A stretch of 64,000 bases of DNA. Source: Pontiella sulfatireligans. Its GTDB lineage: Bacteria > Verrucomicrobiota > Kiritimatiellia > Kiritimatiellales > Pontiellaceae. Position 1 is the first letter of the stretch, and every line of letters begins with the position of its first letter. The translations under genes and the position numbers were made by a program. Location of the stretch: contig NZ_CAAHFH010000002.1 in the NCBI RefSeq assembly GCF_900890705.1, positions 992,001 through 1,056,000 of the forward strand, read 5' to 3'. Below are positions 18,082 through 25,249 of the stretch, in pieces. The notes below the pieces were generated by a model. That model saw nothing but the letters and a program-made list of their open reading frames with translations, had not been told where the DNA came from and searched no databases.

Positions 18082-18112
18082 AACCTCCGCGGGCTGCCCT
18101 GCGGAGGTTTTT
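18082..18112 (-). terminator. Attenuator terminator in the leuA leader
   Basis: Read on the minus strand, AACCTCCGC and GCGGAGGTT form a stem with an inner GGGC/GCCC pair, followed by seven T. It lies about 150 bases before leuA and not after a gene. An earlier leader segment, GTGGAGG (18149-18155), can pair with its CCTCCGC arm and so disrupt it. Confidence 0.85.
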
Positions 18113-18134
18113 CGAAATCTGTTGAATCAACAAA

Positions 18135-18212
18135 CTATAGGCAAACCGCCTCCACAGGATCATTCCCAGCGAGTAGCAAGCCTAGCAACAAATTGTTGAG
18201 TTCGTTCTTCAT
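18135..18212 (-). CDS. leuL: Leucine leader peptide of the leuA attenuator
   Basis: A 25-codon frame starts at ATG 18212 and ends at TAG 18135-18137. Eight of the 25 residues are Leu, including the run LLLGLLL at residues 8-14 encoded by TTG, CTA and CTC codons. The anti-terminator segment GTGGAGG covers codons 19-21. A ribosome stalled in the Leu run would leave it free; a ribosome reaching the stop codon would cover it. This is the classic layout of a leucine attenuator. The peptide itself needs no other function. A ribosome-binding site is not obvious. Confidence 0.8.
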   Translation of the reverse strand: MKNELNNLLLGLLLAGNDPVEAVCL

Positions 18213-18222
18213 AACGGTTCAG

Positions 18223-18252
18223 AACATAATTCCAACCGCTGGCCGGAGTCAA
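18223..18252 (-). promoter_or_regulatory. Candidate sigma-70 promoter for the leuA leader
   Basis: On the minus strand TTGACT and TATGTT are 18 bases apart. Transcription would begin only a few bases before the leader-peptide ATG at 18212, so a leaderless start or a promoter further upstream should also be considered. Confidence 0.45.
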
Positions 18253-18284
18253 CTCCTAATAAGATTCGATTCTAATAACGGCGC

Positions 18285-18323
18285 CTAGATTTCTGCCTTC
18301 GGGCAGAAGCCGAAGATGGTCAT
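18285..18323 (-). pseudogene. Detached copy of the pheA 3' end
   Basis: These 13 codons (ATG ACC ATC ... GAA ATC TAG, peptide MTIFGFCPKAEI) match the last 13 codons of pheA at 18911-18949 (MTILGSYPKAEI) at 33 of 39 bases. The fragment begins exactly at the toxin stop codon. It is best read as the original pheA end, cut off when the toxin-antitoxin cassette went in. Confidence 0.8.
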
Positions 18324-18628
18324 TCGCCAGATTTGGGCAAGACTCGTTCTAACTGACGGGCGCCGTGGCACAGGGCAACGATTTCGATGTGCTTTGCCTG
18401 AATGCGATAAATGATCCGATAGTCGCCGTAGATCCTCTCCCTTAAATGCGGATTATTGTATTCGGGCACCATCCTGCCCGTCTGGGGGAAGGCTGGAATT
18501 GATTTGACGAGGGCAACAACCTTCTGGGCAAAAATACAGGCATAGACCGGAGAGTCTTCTGCAATAAACTCGCAAACGCTCTCGAGGTGCGATGCCGCAC
18601 GGGGCGACCAGATTATGCGGTTAGCCAT
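18320..18628 (-). CDS. ParE/RelE-superfamily toxin
   Basis: The 102-residue protein has the RelE/ParE fold signature: IIWSPRAASHLESVCEFIAED at the start, then LRERIYGDYRIIYRI and EIVALCHGARQL. ParE members poison gyrase, RelE members cut mRNA; which applies is not visible. It overlaps the antitoxin gene by 16 bases, the normal coupling for this class. The TGA stop is fused to the detached pheA end (18285-18323). Confidence 0.88.
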   Translation of the reverse strand: MANRIIWSPRAASHLESVCEFIAEDSPVYACIFAQKVVALVKSIPAFPQTGRMVPEYNNPHLRERIYGDYRIIYRIQAKHIEIVALCHGARQLERVLPKSGE

Positions 18629-18801
18629 TTCCCCATCCGCTTTTCGACCTCTTCGTGCGGAATGCCCTTGCCCCCATCCAACTCTTTTAGCCCGGCATCG
18701 ACCTGGGTCTTGAAATAGAGTTCAGCCATGATGTCGTCCAGCGTGGAATCGTCCGGCATATCTTTAACCATGTTGACTACAGAATCTTTCAACACACTCA
18801 T
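18613..18801 (-). CDS. Antitoxin partner of the ParE/RelE toxin
   Basis: The 62-residue acidic protein includes DDSTLDDIMAELYFKTQVDAGLKEL and ends in VEKRMGKW, a pattern common in small antitoxins that precede RelE/ParE genes. It has no evident DNA-binding ribbon. The upstream sequence AACGGAGATAG gives a ribosome-binding site. It forms a two-gene cassette inserted between the pheA 3' end and the leuA leader. Confidence 0.82.
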   Translation of the reverse strand: MSVLKDSVVNMVKDMPDDSTLDDIMAELYFKTQVDAGLKELDGGKGIPHEEVEKRMGKWLTA

Positions 18802-18882
18802 TAAACTATCTCCGTTATCCTTGGACGCTGTTTACCAAACCCTCCCCTAAAAGGGAAGTTGATCCTTATACAACAACCGATT

Positions 18883-18904
18883 ACCGCCTAAAGGCGGGAC
18901 TACA
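18883..18904. repeat. CCGCCTAAAGGCGGG hairpin copy
   Basis: A short member of the GTAGTCCCGCC family: CCGCC-TAAA-GGCGG plus GACTAC. It lies seven bases beyond the pheA stop codon, inside the toxin-antitoxin cassette interval. Confidence 0.8.
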
Positions 18905-18910
18905 AACCTT

Positions 18911-19975
18911 TTATATTTCCGCCTTCGGGTAGGAGCCGAGGATGGTCATGAGGGTGCAGTGCTCCTGCAGTTCGTCGAGGGCGCGCTTGACCTCGGGCTG
19001 TTCGACGTGGCCGTCGATATCGACGAAGAAATAGTATTCCCATGCCTTGTTGCGGCTGGGGCGCGACTCGATCTTGGTCATGTTGATGTTGTCGGTCTTG
19101 AAAACGGAGAGCGCATCGTAGAGCGCGCCCACCTTGTGCTTTACACCAAACACGATGGAGGTCTTGTCGCAGCCCGTAGGTGCACTGTACTCCTGTCCGA
19201 TAATCAGAAAGCGGGTGGTGTTGCCCTGCATATCCTGAATATTTTCAGCAAGCACATCGACGTCATACATATCCGACGCCATCACGCTGGCAATCGCCGC
19301 GGCTCCTGGTGTTTCGAGCGCCAGCTTCACCGCCTTGGTGGTGCTCTCCACCGGAGACAGCTTCACGTTGGGCATATTGGCCGTCAGCCAGCTGCGGCAT
19401 TGCCCGAACACTTCCTGCTTGCTGAAAATCAGATTGACCTCATTGCTCGGCTGATCCGAAAGAAGCGTCAGCGAAATCGGCAGATAGGCTTCGGCACAGA
19501 TCTTAAGCGGGGTGGTGGCGAACTGGTCGAAGGTATGCGTCACGGCGCCCTCGGTCGAGTTTTCGACGGGCACCACGCCATAGTCGGCGGAGCGGTTCTG
19601 CACGCAGTCGAACACTTCGCCGATGGTGCTGGTGGCAATATAATCCACACTCACGCCAAACTTGTTGCGCGCCGCCTGGTGCGTAAAGGTGGCTTCGGGG
19701 CCAAGATAGGCAATCTTCATTTCGGTTTCGAGCGCGAGCGCCGCCGACATGATTTCGCGGTAGATCGCGTGTGCCGCTTCATCCGGAAGCGGCCCGCTGT
19801 TCAGCGATCTAATCTTATCGAAGACGGCGCGTTCGCGGGACGGAACGTAGACTTCTGCCCCGGCTTTTTTCTTTTCCTCGCCGATTTCCAGCACCACGTT
19901 GATGCGCTCGTTCAGCAACCGGACGATTTCGCTGTCGAGCGAATCGATTTGCACTCTCAAATGGTCGAGATTCAT
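18911..19975 (-). CDS. pheA: Bifunctional chorismate mutase / prephenate dehydratase
   Basis: The 354-residue protein has three parts. Residues 1-85 are an AroQ chorismate mutase (MNLDHLRVQIDSLDSEIVRLLNER). Residues 87-265 are prephenate dehydratase (IAYLGPEATFTHQAA, VPVENSTEGAVTHTFD and the catalytic GNTTRFLII). Residues 275-354 are an ACT domain with the phenylalanine-binding ESRPSR. It makes phenylpyruvate from chorismate and is feedback-controlled. Its last 39 bases have a diverged duplicate at 18285-18323, beyond the toxin-antitoxin genes, so the present 3' end may be a replacement. Confidence 0.96.
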   Translation of the reverse strand: MNLDHLRVQIDSLDSEIVRLLNERINVVLEIGEEKKKAGAEVYVPSRERAVFDKIRSLNSGPLPDEAAHAIYREIMSAALALETEMKIAYLGPEATFTHQAARNKFGVSVDYIATSTIGEVFDCVQNRSADYGVVPVENSTEGAVTHTFDQFATTPLKICAEAYLPISLTLLSDQPSNEVNLIFSKQEVFGQCRSWLTANMPNVKLSPVESTTKAVKLALETPGAAAIASVMASDMYDVDVLAENIQDMQGNTTRFLIIGQEYSAPTGCDKTSIVFGVKHKVGALYDALSVFKTDNINMTKIESRPSRNKAWEYYFFVDIDGHVEQPEVKRALDELQEHCTLMTILGSYPKAEI

Positions 19976-19984
19976 AGTGTTCCC

Positions 19985-20062
19985 CTTTGAAACTTAAGAC
20001 CTGAAAACTTCCATAACCCCCGCATTGGGATTCAGGTTTCCCGTTTCAAGCTTCAGGTTTCT
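19985..20062. repeat. Word-type inverted repeat, GAAACCTGAA family, over the scpB stop
   Basis: TTGAAACTTAAGACCTGAAA on one side faces TTCAGGTTTCCCGTTTCAAG and a second CTTCAGGTTTC on the other. The TGA ending scpB (20053-20055) lies in the last word. Confidence 0.7.
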
Positions 20063-20787
20063 TCCTTTTGTATTTCTTCGTCGAGCGCGGCCATGGAGTC
20101 GTCGGAACGGTCCTCTTCAACGACGGAAACTTCAGCTTTAAGCTTCTCTTCCATGTTTGGCAAATCATCGGTGGTTTCCTTCTTTTTCTTTTCCTCCACC
20201 GGCATGGCGCGCTTGAGCTCCTGGCTGCCCGGCAGATCGTCGATGGTGTTGATGCCGAAATGCTCCAAAAACTTTTGGGTGGTCCCGAAGAGCCAAGGGC
20301 GCCCCGGAAGCTCGCTTCGGCGCACCACGCGCACGAGTTGCATATCGATCAGCTTGCGCAGGACGGCATCCACCGAAACCCCGCGCACCTCTTCAATTTC
20401 CGAACGGAGGCACGGCTGTCGGTAGGCCACGATCGCCAGCGTTTCGAGCGCCGGTTTGGAGAGGCGCATCGTCTGGTTCTTTTCCAGCAAGGCGCGGACA
20501 AACGGTCCGCAGGCGGCATCGTTCTGCAGCCGGAATGCGCCGGCCACCAGCGCAACACTCAAGCCCGCCTTTGCTTTCTCCAAATCTTCCTGCAACTGCT
20601 CAAGGGCGCCTCCAATCTGCTGGTCGGTCGCCTTGGCATATTGCTCGTAGGGGCCGCCGAAACCGTTTCCGGTCTCGATCATCGCTTTTCGCATACGCTT
20701 AATCGTCAGCGGCTCCTTGGCCGCAAACAGCAATGCGCCGACAATCTGCTTCAATTCTGGGAGTACGTCTACCGTGCTTTCGCTCAT
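20053..20787 (-). CDS. scpB: Segregation and condensation protein B
   Basis: ScpB is the kleisin-associated winged-helix partner of SMC-ScpA in chromosome condensation. The 244-residue protein carries PELKQIVGALLFAAKEPLT, the core LSKPALETLAIVAYRQPCLRSEIEEVRGV, and LVRVVRRSELPGRPWLFGTT. The C-terminal 50 residues are highly charged and probably disordered. It lies next to scpA on the same strand with 135 bases between, a gap that holds a hairpin repeat, so the usual overlap of the pair is lost. Confidence 0.95.
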   Translation of the reverse strand: MSESTVDVLPELKQIVGALLFAAKEPLTIKRMRKAMIETGNGFGGPYEQYAKATDQQIGGALEQLQEDLEKAKAGLSVALVAGAFRLQNDAACGPFVRALLEKNQTMRLSKPALETLAIVAYRQPCLRSEIEEVRGVSVDAVLRKLIDMQLVRVVRRSELPGRPWLFGTTQKFLEHFGINTIDDLPGSQELKRAMPVEEKKKKETTDDLPNMEEKLKAEVSVVEEDRSDDSMAALDEEIQKEET

Positions 20788-20851
20788 GCCTATCTCCGTA
20801 ACTCAACAACTAAAGTTTTCACCACATTTGGAAGCGAAGAGCGACCAACCG

Positions 20852-20916
20852 ACACGGAGGCGCGGAGCTTCACATCCCCTTTTCCTCAGTGTCTCAGTGC
20901 CTCCGTGGTAGAAAAT
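20852..20916. repeat. ACCACGGAGGCAC word repeat between scpA and scpB
   Basis: ACACGGAGGCGCGGAG faces CTCAGTGCCTCCGTGGT across a short spacer. A better-preserved member is at 32244-32315. Confidence 0.8.
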
Positions 20917-20922
20917 TCGCAT

Positions 20923-21726
20923 TTAAAGCAGCTCCCCGTCGAACGCCAGATCCTCTTCGGGCTCCTCGGCCAGAGGCTCCTCCGGCTCGCGCGGCTCCAC
21001 CATAATGGCGCCGAAGTGGTCGTCCTGCACGGCTGCAATACGGTTGAGCTTGATGAGTTCAAGCACCGCAAGGAACGTGCAGACGATTTCCTGGCGCGAC
21101 TGCATTCCGGTGAAAAGATCGGTGATGCTCAATCGTTTCGCAATCTTCAGGTTTTCAACGATGTAAGTCACCTTTTGGCCAACGGTATATTGTTCCGCGA
21201 AGATTTCCTGAAGGCTTTCCTCCTGCACGCGGCCCAGCGCCTCGTTCAACGAGGCAATGAGATCGAAGATGCTCGCATCGCGCATGTCGATATCCGGCGC
21301 AGCCCCAAGCTCGACGTGCTCGCTTTCGCGGCTAAACACGTTTTCCATGTGGACTTCGAGGTCTTCGAGGTGGTCGGCGGCATCCTTGAATTTTTTGTAC
21401 TCCACCAGCTGGCGCACCAAATCCCAGCGCGGATCCTCTTCTTCCTCTTCCTCCTGATCCTTGCGTTCGTCCACCGGCAGCAGCATGCGGCTCTTGATCA
21501 ACATCAGCGTGGCCGACATCACAATAAAGTCGCCCGCAATGTTCAGATCGAGCACCTTCATGAGACCGAGGTATTCCATGTACTGGTCGGTAATGCGCCC
21601 GATCGGGATGTCGTAGATATCCACTTCATCCTTTTTGATCAGATACAAAAGCAGGTCGAGCGGCCCCTCGAACACTTCGAGCGAGACCTTGTAGTCGTCT
21701 TTAATTAGTTCCATTTGGCTAGACAC
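20923..21726 (-). CDS. scpA: Segregation and condensation protein A (kleisin)
   Basis: ScpA closes the SMC ring as its kleisin. The protein shows the signature FEGPLDLLLYLIKKDEVDIYDIPIGRI in two adjoining pieces near the N-terminus, DFIVMSATLMLIKSRMLLP, and a C-terminal winged helix (IVCTFLAVLELIKLNRI). An acidic linker (DQEEEEEEDPRW) and an acidic tail are extras common in this group. A GTG start at 21726 with GAGGG close upstream and an ATG at 21714 are both possible. Confidence 0.94.
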   Translation of the reverse strand: MSSQMELIKDDYKVSLEVFEGPLDLLLYLIKKDEVDIYDIPIGRITDQYMEYLGLMKVLDLNIAGDFIVMSATLMLIKSRMLLPVDERKDQEEEEEEDPRWDLVRQLVEYKKFKDAADHLEDLEVHMENVFSRESEHVELGAAPDIDMRDASIFDLIASLNEALGRVQEESLQEIFAEQYTVGQKVTYIVENLKIAKRLSITDLFTGMQSRQEIVCTFLAVLELIKLNRIAAVQDDHFGAIMVEPREPEEPLAEEPEEDLAFDGELL

Positions 21727-21749
21727 TTTCCCTCATATTTAATTCAGGT

Positions 21750-21835
21750 TCACAAGACCATTGATAACAAGCCGATTTCCTCGTCCGGCAAATCAAAATA
21801 GTCTTGTTATCCATAGTCCTGTTAAATCCGTTAGC
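21750..21835. repeat. Word-type inverted repeat, GATAACAAGAC family
   Basis: CAAGACCATTGATAACAAG faces AGTCTTGTTATCCATAGTC; a further GTCCTGTTA extends the second arm. It fills the 119-bp gap between trpS and scpA. Confidence 0.75.
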
Positions 21836-21845
21836 AGGAATATAC

Positions 21846-22808
21846 CTATTCAAGCCCTACGGCTTGGCGCGCTTTCTGAAGTGTTTCCCGGGCGAGCACC
21901 GAAGCTTTCTCGGCACCCTTTTTCAATACGCCCTCAACATAATCCATGTTTTCAACCAGTACGCGGCGCTTTTCGCGCATCGGGGCAAAGTGCTCATTAA
22001 TCTTTTCGAGCAGCTCAGTCTTGGCGTGGCCATAGCCCATGCCTCCGGCGCGGTAGCGCTCCGCCAGCGCGGCCTGCTCTTCTTCCGTCGAAAGCAGCTT
22101 GCAGAGCGCGAAGACGTTGCAGGTTTCCGGATCCTTCGGATCTTCCAGCTCCTTGCTGTCGGTCACCACCTTCATCACCCGCTTTTTCAGCGGCTTTCCT
22201 TCCATGAAAATTTCAATCGTGTTGTCGTACGACTTCGACATTTTCTGCCCGTCGATGCCCGGCACCACCGCCACGTTTTCGCGGATGAAAGGCTCCGGAA
22301 CCGTGAACACCTCGCCAAAAGCATTATTGAAACGGATCGCCAAGTCGCGCGTCACTTCCACATGCTGCTTCTGATCCTTGCCGACCGGCACCACGTTCGA
22401 CTGCACGGCCAGAATATCGGCCGCCATCAATACCGGATACGCAAACAGGCCGTGCATCGCGGCAATGCCCTTGGCCGTCTTGTCCTTGTAGGAATGGCAG
22501 CGCTCCAGCAGCCCCATCGGGCAGATCGTCGAAAGCAGCCAGGCCAGCTCGTGCACTTCCGGCATGTCGCTCTGACGGTATAGCGCGGTTTTTTCTGGAT
22601 CAAGCCCGCAGGCGAGGAAGTCCAGCGCCACATCGGTGGTCATCGTCCGCAGCGAGGCCGGGTCCTGCACCGTGGTCATGGCGTGGTAGTTCGCGATAAA
22701 AATATATGCATCGCCCTGCTCCTGCAGTTCGATCGCCGGCTTCATCGCGCCAAAATAGTTGCCGATGTGCAGCTTGCCCGAGGGCTGTATGCCCGTAAGT
22801 ATTCGCAT
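21846..22808 (-). CDS. trpS: Tryptophanyl-tRNA synthetase
   Basis: This class I synthetase charges tRNA-Trp. The HIGH-type motif is GKLHIGNYFGAM near residue 12, and the KMSKS motif is DGQKMSKSYDN near 195. Length (320 residues) is normal for the short bacterial form. ATG 22808 follows GGAG eight bases upstream, inside a TTAAT-rich repeat. I looked for a T-box leader in the upstream 300 bases and did not see its conserved GGTGG loop. Confidence 0.96.
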   Translation of the reverse strand: MRILTGIQPSGKLHIGNYFGAMKPAIELQEQGDAYIFIANYHAMTTVQDPASLRTMTTDVALDFLACGLDPEKTALYRQSDMPEVHELAWLLSTICPMGLLERCHSYKDKTAKGIAAMHGLFAYPVLMAADILAVQSNVVPVGKDQKQHVEVTRDLAIRFNNAFGEVFTVPEPFIRENVAVVPGIDGQKMSKSYDNTIEIFMEGKPLKKRVMKVVTDSKELEDPKDPETCNVFALCKLLSTEEEQAALAERYRAGGMGYGHAKTELLEKINEHFAPMREKRRVLVENMDYVEGVLKKGAEKASVLARETLQKARQAVGLE

Positions 22809-22814
22809 TAAATA

Positions 22815-22905
22815 ACTCCGTTATTTAGTTATTGGTTAATGGTTATTCGTTAACAGGCATCCAGCAAAGTGGGCATGTTTCGATTAACTATTAACGATTA
22901 ACTGA
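22815..22905. repeat. Word-type inverted repeat, GTTAATGGTTA family
   Basis: TTAGTTATTGGTTAATGG and TTCGTTAAC face CGATTAACTATTAACGATTA across a short spacer. The first words overlap the ribosome-binding region of trpS. Confidence 0.65.
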
Positions 22906-22910
22906 AAACT

Positions 22911-22947
22911 GGCGGATTCCCCGCCTATAAACAGAATCCGCCTTTTT
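22911..22947 (+). terminator. Hairpin with T-run in the trpS-csoR divergent gap
   Basis: GGCGGATTC (22911-22919) and GAATCCGCC (22934-22942) pair perfectly and are followed by TTTTT on the plus strand. No plus-strand gene precedes it, so it may be a repeat of the GCGGATTC type and not a true terminator. A CCCGCCTTCAGGCGG copy lies at 23023-23037. Confidence 0.5.
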
Positions 22948-23133
22948 ACCCGTTATCCCCTCCCGATACAAATCCATTAATGAAAAGGAAAAGGCCGGAT
23001 TAGATTTGTAAAAGGTTCGTAATCCCGCCTTCAGGCGGTCTTTTCGCAAAACCATTCCAGACGGATCTCCTGAACTACGCATATTTTTATCACCTATATC
23101 ACGACCGTTTTTGTCATGTTTTGTTTGAACGAT

Positions 23134-23150
23134 ATACCCCCGAGGGGTAT
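23134..23150 (+). promoter_or_regulatory. CsoR-type operator
   Basis: ATACCCC-CGA-GGGGTAT is a perfect palindrome 28 bases before the CsoR-like start, and a further TACCCC follows. C-tract/G-tract palindromes of this form are the known operators of CsoR/RcnR repressors, so autoregulation of the copper operon is likely. Confidence 0.75.
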
Positions 23151-23178
23151 CTACCCCATTGAATCACGGAGCTTGAAT

Positions 23179-23460
23179 ATGAAAGGACACACCGCCACCC
23201 ACTCGGAAAACACCGCGCGGCTTTCCCGCATCGAGGGCCAGATCAAGGGCGTGAAACGCATGATCGGCGACGGCGAATACTGCATCGACATCATCACCCA
23301 GATCCAGGCCGCCCGCTCGGCGCTGCAATCCGTCAGCAAGATTATTCTCGAAAAACACCTCAAGCACTGCGTCGCCGCTTCCCTCGAAGAGCACAACGAA
23401 GCCGGCATCGACGAAAAGATCGAAGAAATCATGACCGTCATCAAACGGATGGGAAAATAG
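23179..23460 (+). CDS. csoR: CsoR-family copper-sensing repressor
   Basis: I start at ATG 23179 (MKGHTATHSENTARLSRIEG), eight bases after GGAG; this gives the usual 93-residue all-helical repressor. The Cu(I) ligands of CsoR are present as Cys35, His60 and Cys64 (YCIDIITQ and EKHLKHC), spaced as in the mycobacterial protein. Copper binding releases DNA. The palindrome at 23134-23150 is its probable operator, and the four genes downstream form a copper efflux system. Confidence 0.9.
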   Translation: MKGHTATHSENTARLSRIEGQIKGVKRMIGDGEYCIDIITQIQAARSALQSVSKIILEKHLKHCVAASLEEHNEAGIDEKIEEIMTVIKRMGK

Positions 23461-23474
23461 AAAGGAACAAAACC

Positions 23475-23777
23475 ATGAGCAGAAGAAACCTAACCGCAGC
23501 CCTCATCACCGCCACGCTGGCCCTCAGTCTCGGCGCCATCGCAGAAGAAAAGAAATCCGAATCAAAAAAGCAGACCATCTGTCCCGTGATGAGGAGTCAG
23601 CCTATCGACAAAGACAAGTATATCGACGTTAAGGGCAAGCGAGTCTACGTCTGCTGCTCGGGTTGCATCAATCAGGTCAAAGCCAATCCAGACAAGTATA
23701 TCAAACGACTCGAAGACCAAGGGGTGGTATTCGAAAAGGCTCCGAAGAAGGACGAGCACGCAGGACACAAGCACTAG
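23475..23777 (+). CDS. Secreted YHS/TRASH-type metal-binding protein
   Basis: The 100-residue protein has a signal peptide (NLTAALITATLALSLGAIAE) and then one metal-binding module: ICPVMRSQPIDKDKYID and VYVCCSGCINQVKANPDKYI, a YHS-like pattern with CPVM and a CCxxC cluster. The C-terminus is His-rich (HAGHKH). It probably binds copper in the periplasm. The same module recurs at the C-terminus of the adaptor protein at 25250, which supports a shared metal hand-over role. It is 14 bases after csoR, clearly co-transcribed. Confidence 0.85.
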   Translation: MSRRNLTAALITATLALSLGAIAEEKKSESKKQTICPVMRSQPIDKDKYIDVKGKRVYVCCSGCINQVKANPDKYIKRLEDQGVVFEKAPKKDEHAGHKH

Positions 23778-23822
23778 TCAGAAACGGGAGGACGCAAGGC
23801 CTCCCCTCCGCAGGAGCCAAAC

Positions 23823-25187
23823 ATGAAACCTATTTTTAAACACAAAGGCACGAAGGTCACAAAGGCAGTAAATCCAATGCCCGGATTAACTTGGTGTTCT
23901 TTGTGCCTTAGTGTTTTATTCTCTACGCTAGTTTTTTCCGATCCGTTTGCCACGAACCTGACCCTGCAGGCGGCGCTGGACCACGGCGCGGAAAACAACC
24001 CGCAACTCCTGGCTGTCTTTAACCAGTGGAAGGGCGCGGAGCAAAACATTGCCGTGCAGAAAGGTCTGCCCGATCCAACGCTGACCTACGGCCACTATTT
24101 TGAATCGGTCGAAACCCGCACGGGGTCGCAAAACCAACGCTTCGGCCTCAGCCAAACCTTTCCGGGTTTTGGCAAGCTCTCATCGAAGAAAGCAGTCGCA
24201 TCCACCCACGCCGCCGGGGCTGGCGACCGCTACCGCCGCGCAAAGCTGAATCTCAATCTCTCCATCGCCACATCCTACGCCGAGCTGCACTACCTCAAGC
24301 GAAGTACGGAAATCACCGAAGACCGCATCCGCCTCATTCAGGATTTGGAAAAAGTCGCCCGTACGCGCTACAAGGCCGGCGCGCCCATGGCGCCCGTCCT
24401 GCAGGCGCAAGTCGAACTCGGCCGGCTCGAAGACCGCCTGCTCTCCCTCAACGACCTGCATCAACCGCAGAAAGCGCAGCTCAACGCCACGCTCAACCGC
24501 CCCGCCACGGCCCCGCTGTCCTGGCCTGCCTCGCTGCCCTACCGGGCGGTCGAGGCGGATCCCGAAACGCTGCGCCGCGAACTTGCCCGCACCAGCCCGG
24601 AACTCGCCGAACTCGCGCACAGCGTCGAGCAAAGCGGACACCAGATCCGGCTTGCCAGGCGGGAACGCCTGCCCGACTTCACCCTCGGTGTGCAGTTTAT
24701 TGAAACAGGCAACGCCTCCACAGCCGTAACCGATAGCGGAAAAGATCCCGTCATTGGCACCATCGGCATCAACCTACCCATCTGGTTCGGCAAAAACCGG
24801 GCGCGCATCGCATCCGCCGCCTACAAGAAAACCGCCGCCCAGTTCAGCCTCGAAAACCGCGAGCAAACCCTCGACGCCGACATCCGCCAAATCCTCTTCA
24901 AACTGCGCGACGCCGACCGCAAGATCAACCTCTACAAGGAAAGCCTCATTCCCAAGGCCGAGCAGTCGCTGGAAGTAAACCGCAAAGCCTATGAGGCCGG
25001 CCAGATGGAATTCATCAACCTCATCGATGCCGAGCGCATGCTGCTCGAATTCGACCTCGCCCACGAACGCGCCCTCGCCGACCACCTCATCGCCCGCGCC
25101 GAGCTCAGCCAGCTCACCGGCACCGATTTCCTCACCGAAAAAAATAAACACCAAGACACAAAGAACACGAAGAGCGACACACCATAA
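23823..25187 (+). CDS. cusC: Outer-membrane efflux factor, CusC/TolC family
   Basis: The 454-residue protein has two repeated coiled-coil halves of the TolC family (LTLQAALDHGAENNPQLLA; LPDFTLGVQFIETG; AYEAGQMEFINLIDAERMLLE). It forms the outer-membrane duct of the tripartite pump with the next two genes. ATG 23823 follows AGGAGCC. The N-terminal 32 residues, including the hydrophobic export segment LTWCSLCLSVLF, are encoded by an ACAAAGGCACGAAGG-type inverted repeat (23837-23917). The last 14 residues (KNKHQDTKNTKSDT) are encoded by a second copy. The gene therefore begins and ends in dispersed-repeat sequence. Confidence 0.9.
   Translation: MKPIFKHKGTKVTKAVNPMPGLTWCSLCLSVLFSTLVFSDPFATNLTLQAALDHGAENNPQLLAVFNQWKGAEQNIAVQKGLPDPTLTYGHYFESVETRTGSQNQRFGLSQTFPGFGKLSSKKAVASTHAAGAGDRYRRAKLNLNLSIATSYAELHYLKRSTEITEDRIRLIQDLEKVARTRYKAGAPMAPVLQAQVELGRLEDRLLSLNDLHQPQKAQLNATLNRPATAPLSWPASLPYRAVEADPETLRRELARTSPELAELAHSVEQSGHQIRLARRERLPDFTLGVQFIETGNASTAVTDSGKDPVIGTIGINLPIWFGKNRARIASAAYKKTAAQFSLENREQTLDADIRQILFKLRDADRKINLYKESLIPKAEQSLEVNRKAYEAGQMEFINLIDAERMLLEFDLAHERALADHLIARAELSQLTGTDFLTEKNKHQDTKNTKSDTP
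23837..23917. repeat. ACACAAAGGCACGAAGG repeat inside the cusC 5' end
   Basis: Arms 23837-23863 and 23891-23917 match at about 22 of 27 bases. Same family as 53601/54034 and 55186-55274, but here it is translated. Confidence 0.8.
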
Positions 25188-25211
25188 GAAACTTCGTGGC
25201 CCCCGTGTCTT
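25150..25211. repeat. ACACCAAGACACAAAG repeat across the cusC 3' end
   Basis: AAGACACAAAGAACACGAAG faces CTTCGTGGCCCCCGTGTCTT. The first arm is coding (tail of the outer-membrane factor), the second is intergenic. Confidence 0.7.
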
Positions 25212-25249
25212 AAGCGAGTTTACGAGCGAGTGTTAAAAAGGAATGAACC

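Noticed and set aside
17936..18320. T-box riboswitch before leuA
   Set aside because: No T-box consensus or AGGGTGG-type element; the Leu-rich leader explains the terminator better.
22891..23082. Minus-strand frame upstream of trpS (RKDRLKAGLRTF...)
   Set aside because: Most of it is the translation of a CCCGCCTTCAGGCGG-type repeat, and the same peptide appears at other repeat copies.
22809..23115. Trp-rich leader or T-box before trpS
   Set aside because: No Trp-rich short frame and no T-box motif were found.
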